Origin: Asterias amurensis
Taxonomy: Eukaryota; Echinodermata; Asteroidea; Forcipulatida; Asteriidae
DNA: 64,000 bases
Assembly: GCF_032118995.1 (NCBI RefSeq)
Contig: NC_092648.1
Coordinates: 23,154,450-23,218,449, forward strand
Reading direction: 5' to 3'
Below, one piece after another: positions 45,721-58,192 of this stretch. Position numbers and translations under genes: made by a program. Numbering within the stretch: the first letter of the stretch is position 1; each line of letters opens with the position of its first letter. Below the pieces are notes generated by a model. The model searched no databases, was not told the DNA's origin, and saw only the letters and a program-made list of their open reading frames with translations.

Positions 45721-45875
45721 CCTCATTGTGCGACCTCCTGCACTGGACACGCAGCTTGAAGACAAACACTTATTGGGAGAAGATAAAATCAAACGTTACG
45801 ATCTTGGGGAATTTGCTCTTTTTTTTCATGGATAGCACTTTTTATGAATATGGAGGTCAACATTTTAATTTAATA

Positions 45876-46785
45876 GTGTCTCTTCGGGCTATACTCGTCG
45901 GCAATGTTAATTAAGCCATTTTGAGATATGGTGGACACATTGCTATATCACCATTTGACTTGGGTTAATTTGTCTCATATCATACACTAAGACCAAACAG
46001 TGAACTCAAAGCGGCCACCATTCACCTCGAAAAGGCTAATGACGTGAAAGCATACATGCCTCCAACTTGCGGCCGGTGTCAGATGCAAGTGTGTCCGCCA
46101 TGCAATACTGTCCGCTCCAGACACTTTTGCATATTATGCAATCGTGTCCGGGGCTATGCAAAAACCGTCCGGTGGACATACATGACTGTACATGTATTGC
46201 GCGCGTAAGCGAGCGTGCATGCACTGAACCTATGATTATGTTGCATCAATATTCACGTAGTTTATGAATGCATTTTCCATGTCATTCTTGACATGCACTT
46301 AGCTTGTACAAAAAAATGGCGAACGTGTTCCGTCGAGTAAGGGCGTTTAATTTACTGAAAGGACGGTTGCATGGGGGCGGACACAACTGCATATGCAAAT
46401 GTCCGGGCGGACACAGTTGCATTATACAGCAGCGTCCGGGCGGACACGATTGCATATGCAAAATTAACCTTCCGGCGGACATGCAATAATTGTTCTCCGG
46501 ATAGTATTGCATAGAGGACATAATTGCATGCGACACCGGCAGGTGAAATTCAAAGTTCACGATCCAAATTTCAAGTTAAGTGGTGTCTCTTCGGGTCATG
46601 TCATACTCGTCGGCTATGTTTATTAAGTTGAGATATGGTGGACACATTTACTATAACATTATTTGACTTGGGTAAAATTTGTATGTAGGCCTATAATATA
46701 CCCAGACCAAACTCTTATAGTGAACACCATACCTCATGCTTCAAACTTGCCGCGGCAGTTGAAATTCAAAGTTCATGATCCAACT
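45876..46785. repeat. Tandem duplication (~200-230 bp units) split by a mobile element
   Basis: Unit 1 (45876-46072 plus 46540-46572) and unit 2 (46583-46785) share GTGTCTCTTCGGG, CTCGTCGGC.ATGTT, GAGATATGGTGGACACATT and GAAATTCAAAGTTCA.GATCC. The CCGGTGTC element lies inside unit 1. Confidence 0.8.
46073..46539. mobile_element. 467 bp CCGGTGTC-ended TIR element, copy 2
   Basis: Ends CCGGTGTC and GACACCGG; the same order of GGACAC, TGCATATGCAA and GTCCGGGCGGACAC modules and the same central AAAATGGCGAACGTGTTCCG as the copy at 26482. Confidence 0.87.
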
Positions 46786-47141
46786 ATTGTTGCTTGATAC
46801 TTCACACAAAGATGGGAGTCAAGGTGTCTGAGGAGAGGTGGGGGGGGGGGGTTCATTGACAAATGTATGGGTGGTTTTTGACATTAATCTAAGTCGCACA
46901 CAGTAAAGGCCCATGAGGAAAACATTTGAAATGTAAATAATTTGATTTCCCCACTCAATATATAGTTTTGATAAACAACACCAACTGCGACTAATGACTT
47001 AATTTAAAACCAACACATTTCTCGGGCATTCTATGCTTATAATTAATTTGTTGTAACCAATTTTCCCCAGGATTTCAACGTTCTGTCATTTTATTTTGCA
47101 TCTACGTTATGAACTCAGCCCAATATTAAGCTGGCACAGAG

Positions 47142-47523
47142 TTAAAGACACTGGACACTATTGGTAATTGTCAACGACCAGTCTTCTCACTTGGTGTATC
47201 TCAACATATGCATAAAATAACAAGCCTGTGAAAATTTGAGCTCAATCGGTCGTCGAAGTTGCGAGATAATAATGAAAGAAAAAACACCCTTGTCACACGA
47301 AGTTGCGTGCTTTCAGATGCTTGATTTCGAGACCTTATTCTAAATCTGAGGTCTCGAAATCAAATTCGTGGAAAATTACTTCTTTCTCTAAAACTACATT
47401 ACTTCAGAAGGAGCCGTTTCTCACACTGTTTTATACTGTCAACCTCTCCCATTACTCGTTACCAAGTAAGGTTTCATGCTATAGTTATTTTGAGTAATTA
47501 CCAATAGTGTCCACTGCCTTTAA
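47142..47523 (+). mobile_element. 385 bp TTAA element, copy 12
   Basis: Full length between TTAA 47142 and TTAA 47520. Confidence 0.87.
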
Positions 47524-47944
47524 GGAAAAAAACTATGGCAACTTCCAAACGGATTAGCTTAAATAAGTAAATAAGTACATCAGGAACCCATTGCTATTTT
47601 CAGCAGACCACACAAGATTATCTCCCATCATGTTGAAAATTCTTAATGCATCCTGTAAGGCTAAGAAAACTACGAAAATATAATCGCCTTATAATCACTC
47701 CTCGACAAGCGACAACCGTGAATGGGTGTGTTCCCTAATGTTTCCCCCTATATCCCGAGACTCGAATCAATGGATGTTCACCGCTGTGCCAGCTGTCTGT
47801 TACAGGCCGTATAATGAAAGCATCCTCTGGCTGGAAAATCGTCTAAGCGCTTCATTGTGGGCGGGAGAGGGGGGTATTGCGGGGGCGGGATGAAGACTGC
47901 AAGAACCTTTTCGAAAATTGCGCAAGCGTTAACTGTTGAATGAG

Positions 47945-48000
47945 GTGCATGCTGGTCTAGCTAGCAACCAAACCAGATTACTAGCTAGACCAGCATGCAC
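47945..48000. repeat. Perfect 20 bp inverted repeat
   Basis: Arms GTGCATGCTGGTCTAGCTAG and CTAGCTAGACCAGCATGCAC around a 16-base loop. Confidence 0.9.
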
Positions 48001-48044
48001 ATCACTCCACGCCTAACGCGCGCGTGCCGATTTGCAATAAGGTC

Positions 48045-48172
48045 TATGACCCTTTCGAAACTACGGTTTGGGCTTGGGCTCCTTCTGCCCATTATTTTGA
48101 AGTCGTGCGCGTTTTCTAAATAGCCGACGGTGCCTTAAAGCTCAAGCCAAAGCAGTGGTTTCGAAAACGGTC
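48045..48172. repeat. 128 bp imperfect TIR element
   Basis: Left ACCCTTTCGAAACTACGGTT then GGGCTTGGGC, right GCTCAAGCCAAAGCAGTGGT then TTCGAAAACGGT, inverted with several mismatches. Confidence 0.65.
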
Positions 48173-49027
48173 TATTCTTGGAAACCGCAGTATTATAGTA
48201 CGTCTGGATCGGTTTAGATCAGTGATTATTTTCGCTTTTTGGTTATCCGCAGGTTTGTTCTCTGCGTAGTCTTTATTTTTAGTGTTATTTCTCTGAATTA
48301 CAGTTTGCCTGGAACGAAGAAAAAAAACCACACGTTGTTATTTGGTATTTCATGCCACCTGTGCCTGCAATGTAGGCATGCCATTGTCGTCATAAACACC
48401 CTTATACGTTCAATCTTTGAAACAAATAATAAAAATTCAATAACCATGAATGGAAACATTTTCTTCATTGTTTATATTATAACTGTTAGTATAATTTTAA
48501 TAATCTTCGCCAAAATATAAAAATACAAAGGCAATGTTTTGTATGTACAAAAATTCCTTCAAAATGAATAAATAAAACAGAAATATTAGAATTGAATTAA
48601 GTTACACGACAGGGGACTTAATGTTCCGACGAGTGACATTCAGTCTAACTCTTTGTAAATTTCTCCAGTCATTGACAAGGTCCAAGGGCGGCTAGAGCCT
48701 GAATCCGGTTTACTACAAAGATTCTGTTTCTTGTTGATCCGGAATGCGAGTCAAATTTCAGAAGGAATGTTGAGCCCTTGGTATATTGATGCAATGGTCT
48801 GCCAATAGGCATTATGACCAGGCACAGGGCGTAAAACTATAAAATGCTGAGTTTGTGAAGACTATGGGCTGATACATAATGCATTAATTACCATGATTAG
48901 ATTAGAATAAGTAATGAGTAACAAAATTGCATCCCCACTAGTCAACACAAAAACAACAACAGCAAAGCACTTTAGACGTTTCTATTTACTGGAAATATCA
49001 CCGTACCAATAGCGGGAGACTTTGTAA

Positions 49028-49140
49028 CGCTAGGTGGCAGCAGACTAACCAGGTAAATTTTCATTTTTTTTACGTAGTTCTGAGCATGCGCACATAACCA
49101 AACAAATTGATTTACATGGCAAGTCTGCTGCCACCTAGCG
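49028..49140. repeat. 113 bp TIR element (GGTGGCAGCAGAC), copy 2
   Basis: CGCTAGGTGGCAGCAGACT and AGTCTGCTGCCACCTAGCG are perfectly inverted, 19 bases each end. Relative of 21678-21787. Confidence 0.87.
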
Positions 49141-50883
49141 AAGAATGTTATCCCACTATTGAACATCTCTGTGAAAGTTGGCATTATTATAGAATTTGGA
49201 TCACTGACATGTTCCCTACTCTTTATTCCTGCACCTTAATCATGTCCTGCATGAATTCAACTCATCAATTTTGTTGTATTGACCATGTAACCTGGGACAT
49301 CACTTGTTTAGAAAAGGGCAATAGCCTGGACTTCCTGCAGGCACAATTTTTTGTACACAGCTCAAGAAGAAAGAAACATAAAATCTTACATGATTTATCT
49401 ATTTCATGTATTTTTATATACTTGACGAATAAACCATTCAATTCAATTCATTTCTTAAAGAGATTGCACTGTCTGTTTTTTGTCAACTTTTGATATAGAA
49501 AGTGCATGGGTTCATCTAAAAAATTATATGTGGCCAATACAAAACAAAATGTATACTTTCCCATATGACATGTGCAGTGGATTGCCTGACAGAAAGGCAC
49601 TGGAATGTACGTGGTCACTTTTTTTTTGGAAACAAAGGTTTCATGGTCTGTATTCACCGAAACCCCAATTATTGCAGGCCGTTCCTTAACAGCGATAATA
49701 GACATTAGACCTATACGACATCATAATAATCTCTACACAATGTACTGTTTACATATAAATTTCATTGCATAGTGCAGTTGCAATACGGAGTACTTTAAAT
49801 AAGATTTCACAATAAGAAAAATATAAATATGTACAATAAAACATGTTGTACTGTAGCAACAGCTACCCCGCCAAACACAATACTTTGTATAGCATTGTAA
49901 GACCCATCATTATCTTCATTTGTCACAAATAAATTCTCAATAAATAAACAGCTTATTGAGTCCTTTTGGTGAAATTCGTAAATTGAAGCTTCGAGACCAC
50001 GTGACACATGTTTTACATGTTGATGTCTTCTATTTGAAAGCAGGAAATTGTTTTAAATTATTTTATAAAAAAGTAAGCAGAAATTATAAAAGTTTTTGCA
50101 GAAAAACCCACAATAACGCATTTTTAAATTACAGCTGTCATTGGCTGATGGACCGTTTTCAGCTTCCATATCCTTCTATACTTTGATTGTACATGACACA
50201 ATTTTGTGTGAACAATTCCTAAGATTTTGACAGCACTTATGATGCACCCTAAAGAATAAAAAAAAATATGGTCTAAATTATTAAACAATGCTACCAAAAA
50301 CTGATAAAACTTCAGATTATACAGAGAAACGAAAACCTTAAACGTCATCAATGTTACTATTAGTAGGCCCGACTTCAATGTTGTCAAAAATCCCCCATGT
50401 TTAGTATGTTTTTCAATCAGCCATGAATCTGTATTTCTTTGTTATGAGTGACTTCAGAAAATAACACAATTCGCGTAAGATAGCAGCAAAAACACCCCTA
50501 TATATATTTATGGTTAGGGGCCAACTTTTCAAATGCTTGGGTAATAAGTACGGGGACAAAGTATACAAAAGGAACGCCACAATAAACGGTTCCCTTGTCC
50601 TGTAATTACATTATTTAGCTTCGAACAATACAAATGATTGACCAGATTAAATTGACTTAAGGAGGATGACTTTGTCAGCGTGTGTTTAACTGGGACCTTT
50701 GTCTCTATGTATTGGTTTTGCGTTAACAACTCTCTTCCTATAGCAATGTGTTGAGTCATCGGAACAGCTGACGAGGTTGAGAATTGGCACTTAGTGTAGG
50801 GTATTATAGGAAACAACCATCATTGCCATGTATACTATGCCCAATATGTGGCAGAGGGTGCCCATCAAATGTTCACGTTACAC

Positions 50884-51169
50884 TTAAAGGCATCGGGCAC
50901 GGGGTAACTGCTGAATACCGGTATTCTCACTTGGTGTATCCCAACTTATGTGAAAATTCATAACTGTGAAAATTTGGGCTCAATTGGTCATCGAGGTTGC
51001 AAAAAAATAATGAAAGAAAAACACACTTGTTGCATCATAAACTTTTAGAGGGAGCCGTTTCTCACAATGTTTTTTTTTAACTATAACAACAGCTCTCCGT
51101 TGCGGTCGTTACCAAGTAAGTTTTGTATGCTAATGTTGAGTCATCACAAAATGTGTCCAGTGCCTTTAA
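50884..51169 (+). mobile_element. 385 bp TTAA element, diverged and shortened copy 13
   Basis: TTAAAGGCATCGGGCAC and GTGTCCAGTGCCTTTAA ends; the central hairpin region is deleted. Confidence 0.75.
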
Positions 51170-52076
51170 ACACACACTCTTTTCCTACCTTATACAAAAT
51201 AAACCTCCTAGAACCCTCTGAAGGATTGCCGAGATCGCTGGAACACAATGGAGACACTAGAGGGAGTGCCTATACGCAATGCTACATAGCAAGCACCAAA
51301 TGTTGTCTTATAGAAGAGGTCAAGTGAACAATTTTCACGAAATAATGTGAGGAAAACTTTTGAGACACGCAATATCCCTGAAAAAGGGCCACAAACCATT
51401 TAAATTTGCCACCCCCTCAAAAACATGACCAGGCATTAAACAAATTGTATACGGTCGGTATCATGAGGTGGGTTATAAGAAATGAACAAATCACGGTGGA
51501 GAAAAATCATTAACATCGTCATTGCTCTGTCAAAAACATGAAAGCTATCTATTATGCCTAGAAGATGAACGTAGAGTTAGGAAAGAACGTAAGCATTATG
51601 CAAAATGTTTGTGTTTCAGGAAAACAGGGCAAACTTTGATGGAATTCTGTCATTTATGAGTCATTGTATATGCAGGCTAAACTTATACACGGGAATGGGA
51701 AAACATGTCTTAAGTTTGATTCTAGCATCCAACATTTACATGTAATGCCATGTTTTTGTTGTGTCAGGAGCCATTTTATCGCATGCGACCTTCTGTTACC
51801 GGGTCGGTCTAAGGTCTTTGTGTGCCTATGGAAGAAGGGCGTAGAGCCTCACGCCCTGCTTCCGGGCACACGATCAGTTTCCGTTGGTTGGTCGAATGGT
51901 GTTTATGGCCGTGTCTGGATTTTTTGGTTCGGCTTTGGCTTTGGTTTGAATCAGCCATTAGCCGTAGCCAAGATTGCCAAGAGTGGCCTGCCATTGACTA
52001 ACGAATGTATGGAATCAACGTACTCCTCAAAACGCAAAGGATAACCTCCGCTTCCTGTCACTTTTAACCAGTCAAT

Positions 52077-52465
52077 TTAAAGGAACACGTTGCCTTGGAT
52101 CGGTCGAGTTGGTCTTTTAAAAGTGGTATGTAACCGTTTGTTATAAAATGCATAGTAGGTAGAAAGATGTTGTTAAAGTAGAATACAATGATATACACAA
52201 ATAATATGCCTCGAAATTGCGTGGTTTTCTTTTTACCTCGTCGACTAACGCGGTCGGCCATTTATGTGAGTCAAATCTTTGACTCCCATAAATGGCAGCC
52301 CGTGTTAGTTCGCGACGTAAAAGGAAAACCGTGCAATTTTGAGTGATACGTGTGTGGATAATTATATTCTACTTTTAAAACATCTTTCTAACCAATGCAT
52401 TTCATAACAGTTTCAAACGCTTTTTATTCACAAACTCGTCCGATCCAAGGCAACTGTTCCTTTAA
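52077..52465. mobile_element. 389 bp palindromic TTAA foldback element, copy 2
   Basis: Same ends and central hairpin as 41369-41758, with TTAA on both sides and small differences in the loop. Confidence 0.9.
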
Positions 52466-53149
52466 GAGCAGAAATGAACTGAACAAAATATATACTAATT
52501 CTGAGAATATCAGCCAATATAATAGTTGCATTTGGTGAGGAATGTCGTGGCACTTCCTGTGAAACAAAAAGCTGTTTCAATTTTCGAACGATACACTGTT
52601 TGAGACAAACTCCAGTAATAAATCCTCACAGCTTTCAATTTCAACTTAAACAGTTTCGATAGACTCAATTGGGAATGTCTTTCATAAGTTAAAGTATTTT
52701 TACAGGCCTTTTTTTCTTTTCCAAAATTGCAATTGTTCACATTTTGACGTACTTGTTGTCCCTTTAGGTGAAAATGTTTGTCTAATAGGAGTTCTCAAAA
52801 AAGTGAAGTCCGATTGTCCCCTTTTGTTTGTTTTTTTGTTTTTTTTTGTTACAGTTTTAATTTTGTTTATGAAAGTCAATTTTTATATTGAAAAACTATT
52901 GTTTTGAAGTGTATATATTGATGGTTGCAGCAGACAAAATGTCTATTAAATTCGAATTTACAATTTAATATTTAGTGGGGAACTAAACAAGAAATAATTA
53001 TTGCCCAAGCCACCAACGTGAAGTAGTTCCAACATTCAACATCTAATAAGATTTGCATACACGTGTAATTCCGAAGAAATTTAAGGCACCTTGGCAATTG
53101 GTCACGGATACAACAATTCACAATATAAAAAACGCCGTTTAGTATTCTT

Positions 53150-55677
53150 TCAAAACAGTTCTGTATAGTCGGTTGAGTCTGTTTCGGCAGTATCGATTCC
53201 AGTATTCGAAACTTCCTCAGGATTAAACGGATACGGTTTATCGGGTGGTGATACCGCAACTGGGCTGGAGCTAAGGGACAGATTGGAGCTGCCCTGGCTC
53301 GAGACTGAAGTTCTATGGTCCCTCATGCTCATGTAACCGTCGTCGTGTTTTAACAGCGACTCCTTCATTGAAAATATCAACGGCGACGGCTCCTCGACAC
53401 TGCTGGAACGTTTTCTCGGCCGTTCGTACAGATTGACTGCTGGTCTGTTGTTCTTGGGCACGGAGTAGTAGACTTTAGGACCATTTGCTTTGGCAAAAGA
53501 GGATTGGTAGGAAGGTTGGCTGGCGCTCCGTACCAAGTGACTGGTCCTAGGCGGTGGTTCCTTGTCAGGGCATTCAGCGATGTCGTGGAGCTCTTGGAAG
53601 CTCTGCTTCCGAGTCACCTGGGTGCCACTGCTCTCAGGTGTGGCCGGTAATGCACCGTTCTGCCTCTCGGTAATGCTGCCTTGGCGACTAGGTACAGGTG
53701 GTGAGCTACCTGAGCTACTGGGCCGACTACTAACAATGCTCGCCGTGTCCTGACTGTGACGACGGTTGAAGCGTAGTGCATGGGTACTGTCAACACTTAT
53801 TGTACGGGAGTAAGTATCAGGTGCACTGGTCTTCCTCCGAGCACCTACCCCTTGTAAGCTGTTCCTATTGTTAGGTACCAATGTGGGTTCAGATATATGC
53901 GATATACCGTTGGAGTTGGTGTTTATGGCCGTGTTGGCCACATATGGGACACCCGTAGCTGACCTGGCTGTACGTCGCATCCTACCTAGACGCCAAACAC
54001 CCTGTGGATTATTAAGTGGCATGTAGTCTCTCTCGGGATGCTGACTACCATCTAAGCCAATGTAGCCATCGGCACCTACCATCACAGGGCTAAGCTGCAT
54101 GCGGCTGTACACTTTGCGCTCTGCTTCAAGCTTGCGAATACGTCTCCTTAGAATGACTATGTACACCACTAGAATGAATATGGTTATCAGTGAGAAGAGA
54201 GCGACAAACACGGCAAGGGTGAGGTACTTTCCCGAGGAAGGTTGATGAGAGGGTATCTCGTTCACAGACGGACCAGACGAGGCTGGAATCACGAGTACCT
54301 CGTCCTTGTTGATAAAGATTGTTGGAGCTTTTACCGTGGGGTTGGCTTTGTCAGTAACCAGCAGTGGGGATGTTACTGGGATGTTTGGTAGGCCAGCTTT
54401 GCATTCGTTATCCGGCAATCTTAGTCCAGCAGGCATACCGTAAGCTATGGAGCCCTCGGTGATACCCATACCGTATAGCGTCAGCGAGAAGTTCTCATCA
54501 GGAGAAGCACCCCGTAGAAAGTGTACACCGTTGGCCAGGTTCATCTGGGCAGTGCAGTACTCGCGGCCATTCATCGTGTGCCGCAATCGATCAAGCCTGC
54601 TGAAGGAAGAGTTTGGAACTTCAAATAGGTTGTGTTCCAGACCTCTGGCCTGGTGACATTCCAATATCACATTAGCAAAGTTAGTCAGCATCTGCTGAGA
54701 GTACGATGACTCAATGGTATAGAACACGGCATTGTTGGAGTAGTGCTCAATGGCAGGCACGATCATCATGAAGGGATCACCTTTGGTCTGGTCTGCGTCT
54801 CCTCCAAGGCTGTACTGCACCACGATGATCGCTTTATCTGCTGTGATGGTTCTACTCGAGTTGGACATGATTTCCATCTCGAGGTACTGGCCGGCATCGA
54901 GCGTAGCACTGCCGTACATCGACGCCGTGACTATCGTCCCATCCCGGGCGGCCATCACGCGGAATGCGTCTCCACTCGTTCTACCGTACAGAGGCGAAGT
55001 GATGAAGTTCATCCCCCAACTGTTGACAGGGATAAGCATCTCTACCAGGTGATCACAGTACCGCATCCCGACCGGCACATCGGCACATTTGCTGCCGGAC
55101 AGAACTCCGATTTTCTTGCTAGCGACTATACGAGTTCCTGTGAGATCGTCGTCTTCACTGGCAAAATGCACAGACTGCAGTCGGTGCAGAGTCAGTCTAA
55201 TGTGGTCTCCTCTCCAGTACCTTCGCCCCTCGTGCTCCACCGACCCCGATAACGAGATATCCACCACGGTGTTATTCAAAACTCCCAAGATCATAAACTG
55301 AGATTTCCTCTGCGACCTTTCCAAGCGTGGTGATATACTGTACGACACAACGTAATATTCCGTTCCCAGGGCGTCGGTCGGCAGCGCCAAGAAGGAATCC
55401 ATCGAGTTGCCTTCCTCCACACCGTAGACGGTTATCTCATGATCGGCAGTGACGAGTAAAGCCGATGTTGTGGATCCATCAATCACCTTGACCCTTGACT
55501 CGTGGGAGATCATCCTGGTGATTTCACCCAGGGCCTGGGAGCGAATGGTGACTCGTGTGGAGCGGGTTGACGCACCGACGATGTAGAGTCGAGGGTTGAC
55601 TGATGGAGACATGGTCTCCATGAAGCCCACAACGAACTCCGTACCCTTGCTGTCTCTATCTGGACACGGCTTGTTTC
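53150..55677 (-). CDS. Membrane protein with IgGFc-binding domain, last exon (partial gene)
   Basis: One 2.5 kb terminal exon, TGA at 53150-53152, opening after acceptor TGCGCACACAG at 55678; the open frame continues to an ATG at 55711, but those residues lie over a T-rich tract typical of an intron end. With numbering from that ATG (853 residues), about 25-430 matches the IgGFc-binding N-terminal domain: DSFLALPTDALGTEYYVVSY, LNNTVVDI, DLTGTRIVASKKIGVLSG, CADVPVG..YCDHLVE, FITSPLYGRTSGDAFRVMAA and QYSLGG...GDPFMMIVP. A single transmembrane helix lies near 497-520, followed by RRRIRKLE and a ~330-residue Ser-rich cytoplasmic tail with YSRM, YIGL, YMPL, YSVP, YMSM and YTEL motifs and PPVPSR. 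A type I cell-surface protein is inferred; ligand unknown. The signal peptide must come from an upstream exon not found here. Confidence 0.85.
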
Positions 55678-56644
55678 CTGTGTGCGCAAAAAAAAAGAAA
55701 ATCACTGTCATTATTTTGTGAATAATATTCTCATAGTGGACAAAATTTTAATCAACGATTTATACCGAAACGCGTTATAGAACCTTCGACATTTGGCGTA
55801 TGAATGTGACCATGAAATTGGGGATTCCCCCCACACGAAACCTTGCCGCAATCGGGCTCATTTTCAGGTTAGATATAACGCAATCCGCGACTAATAAACA
55901 AAGCCCGAAATGTATCAAATTTAAGCTCAGGTAGGACCCTTCCCCTCCCAGTAGTGCCGTAGGACAGGCTATCTTAATAAGTAAGACCTAAAAGTATTGG
56001 CAGCGTACAATGATGCATGCCTGGTCAATCCGGAAGTGTTTCTGTATGCGTCTGTCTGTCCTGGGGAATGGAAGAAACGAAGGCACAATAACATTGACCG
56101 TTTGAACTTTTCACCGAATGCCTATAAACAAACAAAAGGTTTCCACCATCCTGTTCGAATGACGGATCACATACACTATAGGCCAAGCGGATGCCTACAA
56201 GACAATGGTCCCGAATAAAGATTACAATTCAAAAGACAATAGAGATCATTGTCAGGGTCAGACAGGTACCTGGGAATATTAACACTCTCAAATAAAATCA
56301 GATTTGGAATATTTGCTTTTCCCTCTAAAATGTCACTGATATTTTGAAAATGGATGAAACAACACAAACTAGTCCACTGAATTGCAACTTTGGTAATCGA
56401 CTTTCAATGTGTGACATCCTTTCAAATTCGAGTGAACGATGTCATTGTTTTGTCCTCTTTTTTTCCAGATGATCTTCCTGTCAAGGGAACTCGGCAAACA
56501 TACACAACAAGTTGGCAACAGCGAATCTCTCCCATACCATGGAGGTAGACCTCCATGCCCATACTAATATTGGTTTAACGTCTTTGATTGCACAAACCAA
56601 GAAATTGTAACTATACTAGACGACAACACTTATTCTACTTATTG

Positions 56645-56735
56645 TAAAATGAGCTTGGTAGGATTCGAACACACAAGCTTGTGACTACATGTCCTGCAGT
56701 TCAACCATTGGACCATTGTGACCCCATTGGGTAAG
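56645..56735 (-). repeat. tRNA-like SINE head, antisense
   Basis: Minus strand reads GGTCACAATGGTCCAATGGT then GTGTTCGAATCCTACC: A-box and B-box spacing typical of a tRNA-derived SINE; no closed acceptor stem. Confidence 0.6.
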
Positions 56736-57767
56736 ATAGGTAGATACACAAAAAAGCTCGAAACATCAAGAAGACGGTGCGTCAGATCTCTTCATGTTCT
56801 GGACATGAGCAATTTAAACTTGTCGGGGTTTAGAAGAACCCGCATTTTCTTGACGAGTCATCAGCTAGTTCTATTTATACAAGCCACCGTGCTATTTATA
56901 TATCCAATAAAGATACCATATTCGGCTTGAAGAGTGTGGTGAATTTCCAATGCACATTATTATCAGAAATCAATGTAGAACTGACTTTTGACGTGGTTTC
57001 TGGATGGTGCCGTGAAAGAACCATGTTCGTGTAGTGTTGTTTTTATAGTACTTCTGACTCGCCCCTAGTCTCTCAATTGAACACATCCCTTTTGAATGGA
57101 CGATTGATCGATGACGTCACATAGCCGGCGTCATGGGATTGGTTAGGAGACATGGCTTATTACCAAGCACCATGGCAACTAATTCAAACGCGCCTGCACC
57201 CTCTGGTGATAGCAAAGGTTGTGTAATATAGAATGAAGACCTATACTGTCAATACGGTATGGGTCAAAATTACCACATAAAGAATCGGTGTACTCAGATG
57301 CATTAAATTGAGGCGTGTGCTTTAATACAAGTCTCACAAACTCACATCGCAAGTAAAGTTTGCAGACTGTAGTCAGCTCTACATACAAAATGCCTGGCAT
57401 GGCATGCCTCATCATCCATACACAATTTTTTTTGGTGATTATTTAACTTTAAGTCTCCGCAAAGGTTTCAAATATGAACAATGTTCGTCTGAATTGAATT
57501 TGAATTTGATGAAACTGATAGAAAACGAGCCAGACCTGTTGACAGACGATTTTTCTCAAGAAGAGATCAAAATGATCGATTCAAAATAGCTCTGAGTCGT
57601 GCAGTCAAACGTCAAAGCTGATACTGTTTCCATGGCGGTAGGCCCTTGGTTTGACACCGCAAACCAGGGCCCTGTTTGTCCCAGCATGAGTAGACAATAC
57701 ACATTACACAAAACATGTTTGATGCTTAAAGGGAGCGCGTACCTTTGGTTTTTGGAACCGTTCGATT

Positions 57768-58192
57768 GTTTTAATAATATCGAAGTCTTATAAAGCGCAT
57801 GTATCTACCAAATTAGGTACTCAAGGCGCTGAGTATAATATACAAACTTTCAGAAGGTTTGTACATACTCAGAAAGTTTGAATATACTCAGAAAGTTTGT
57901 ATATACTCATTGTATAATGATTTACAATGTGCATACCGCAGCCGCAGCAAGGAACACTGGGGAGAACCCCTTTCTCTTTTCGATAAGTGCACTGGGTTCT
58001 TTTACACGCATTAGGCTACACAACACATGGAATCAACGGCTTTACGTCCCATCCGAAGGACGAATCAATGGTTAAGTGTCTTGCTTAAGGACAAAAGTGT
58101 CACGGCTGGGGATTCGAACCAACACTCTGCTGATCAGAAACACCAAAGTTTGAATTCGGTGCTATTATATAACCACTCGGCCGTGACGCTTC
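57768..58192 (-). repeat. Complete tRNA-headed SINE, antisense
   Basis: On the minus strand: head CACGGCCGAGTGGTTATATA, then B-box TTGGTTCGAATCCCCAGCCG, then a body with CATTGATTCGTCCTTCGGAT and AACCCAGTGCACTTATCGAA, and a tail ending GCGCTTTATAAGACTTCGAT with ATT repeats. It serves as the reference for the broken copy at 6196. Confidence 0.8.

Larger units (their letters stand above)
42700..53149. other. 10 kb gene-free spacer between Angel and the IgGFc-domain gene
   Basis: No exon recognised. It contains a 151 bp hairpin (43793), a SINE (45300), a 33 bp tandem pair (45655), the second CCGGTGTC element inside a duplicated segment (45876-46785), TTAA elements (47142, 50884), several palindromes and the second foldback element (52077). 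Confidence 0.6.

Noticed and set aside
51664-52044. 126-residue ORF
   Set aside because: No recognisable domain, unusual Phe/Gly/Trp-rich composition, and it ends beside a TTAA element; no support as a gene.
54743-55252. 169-residue plus-strand ORF
   Set aside because: Antisense shadow of the IgGFc-domain exon, whose translation shows clear family motifs.
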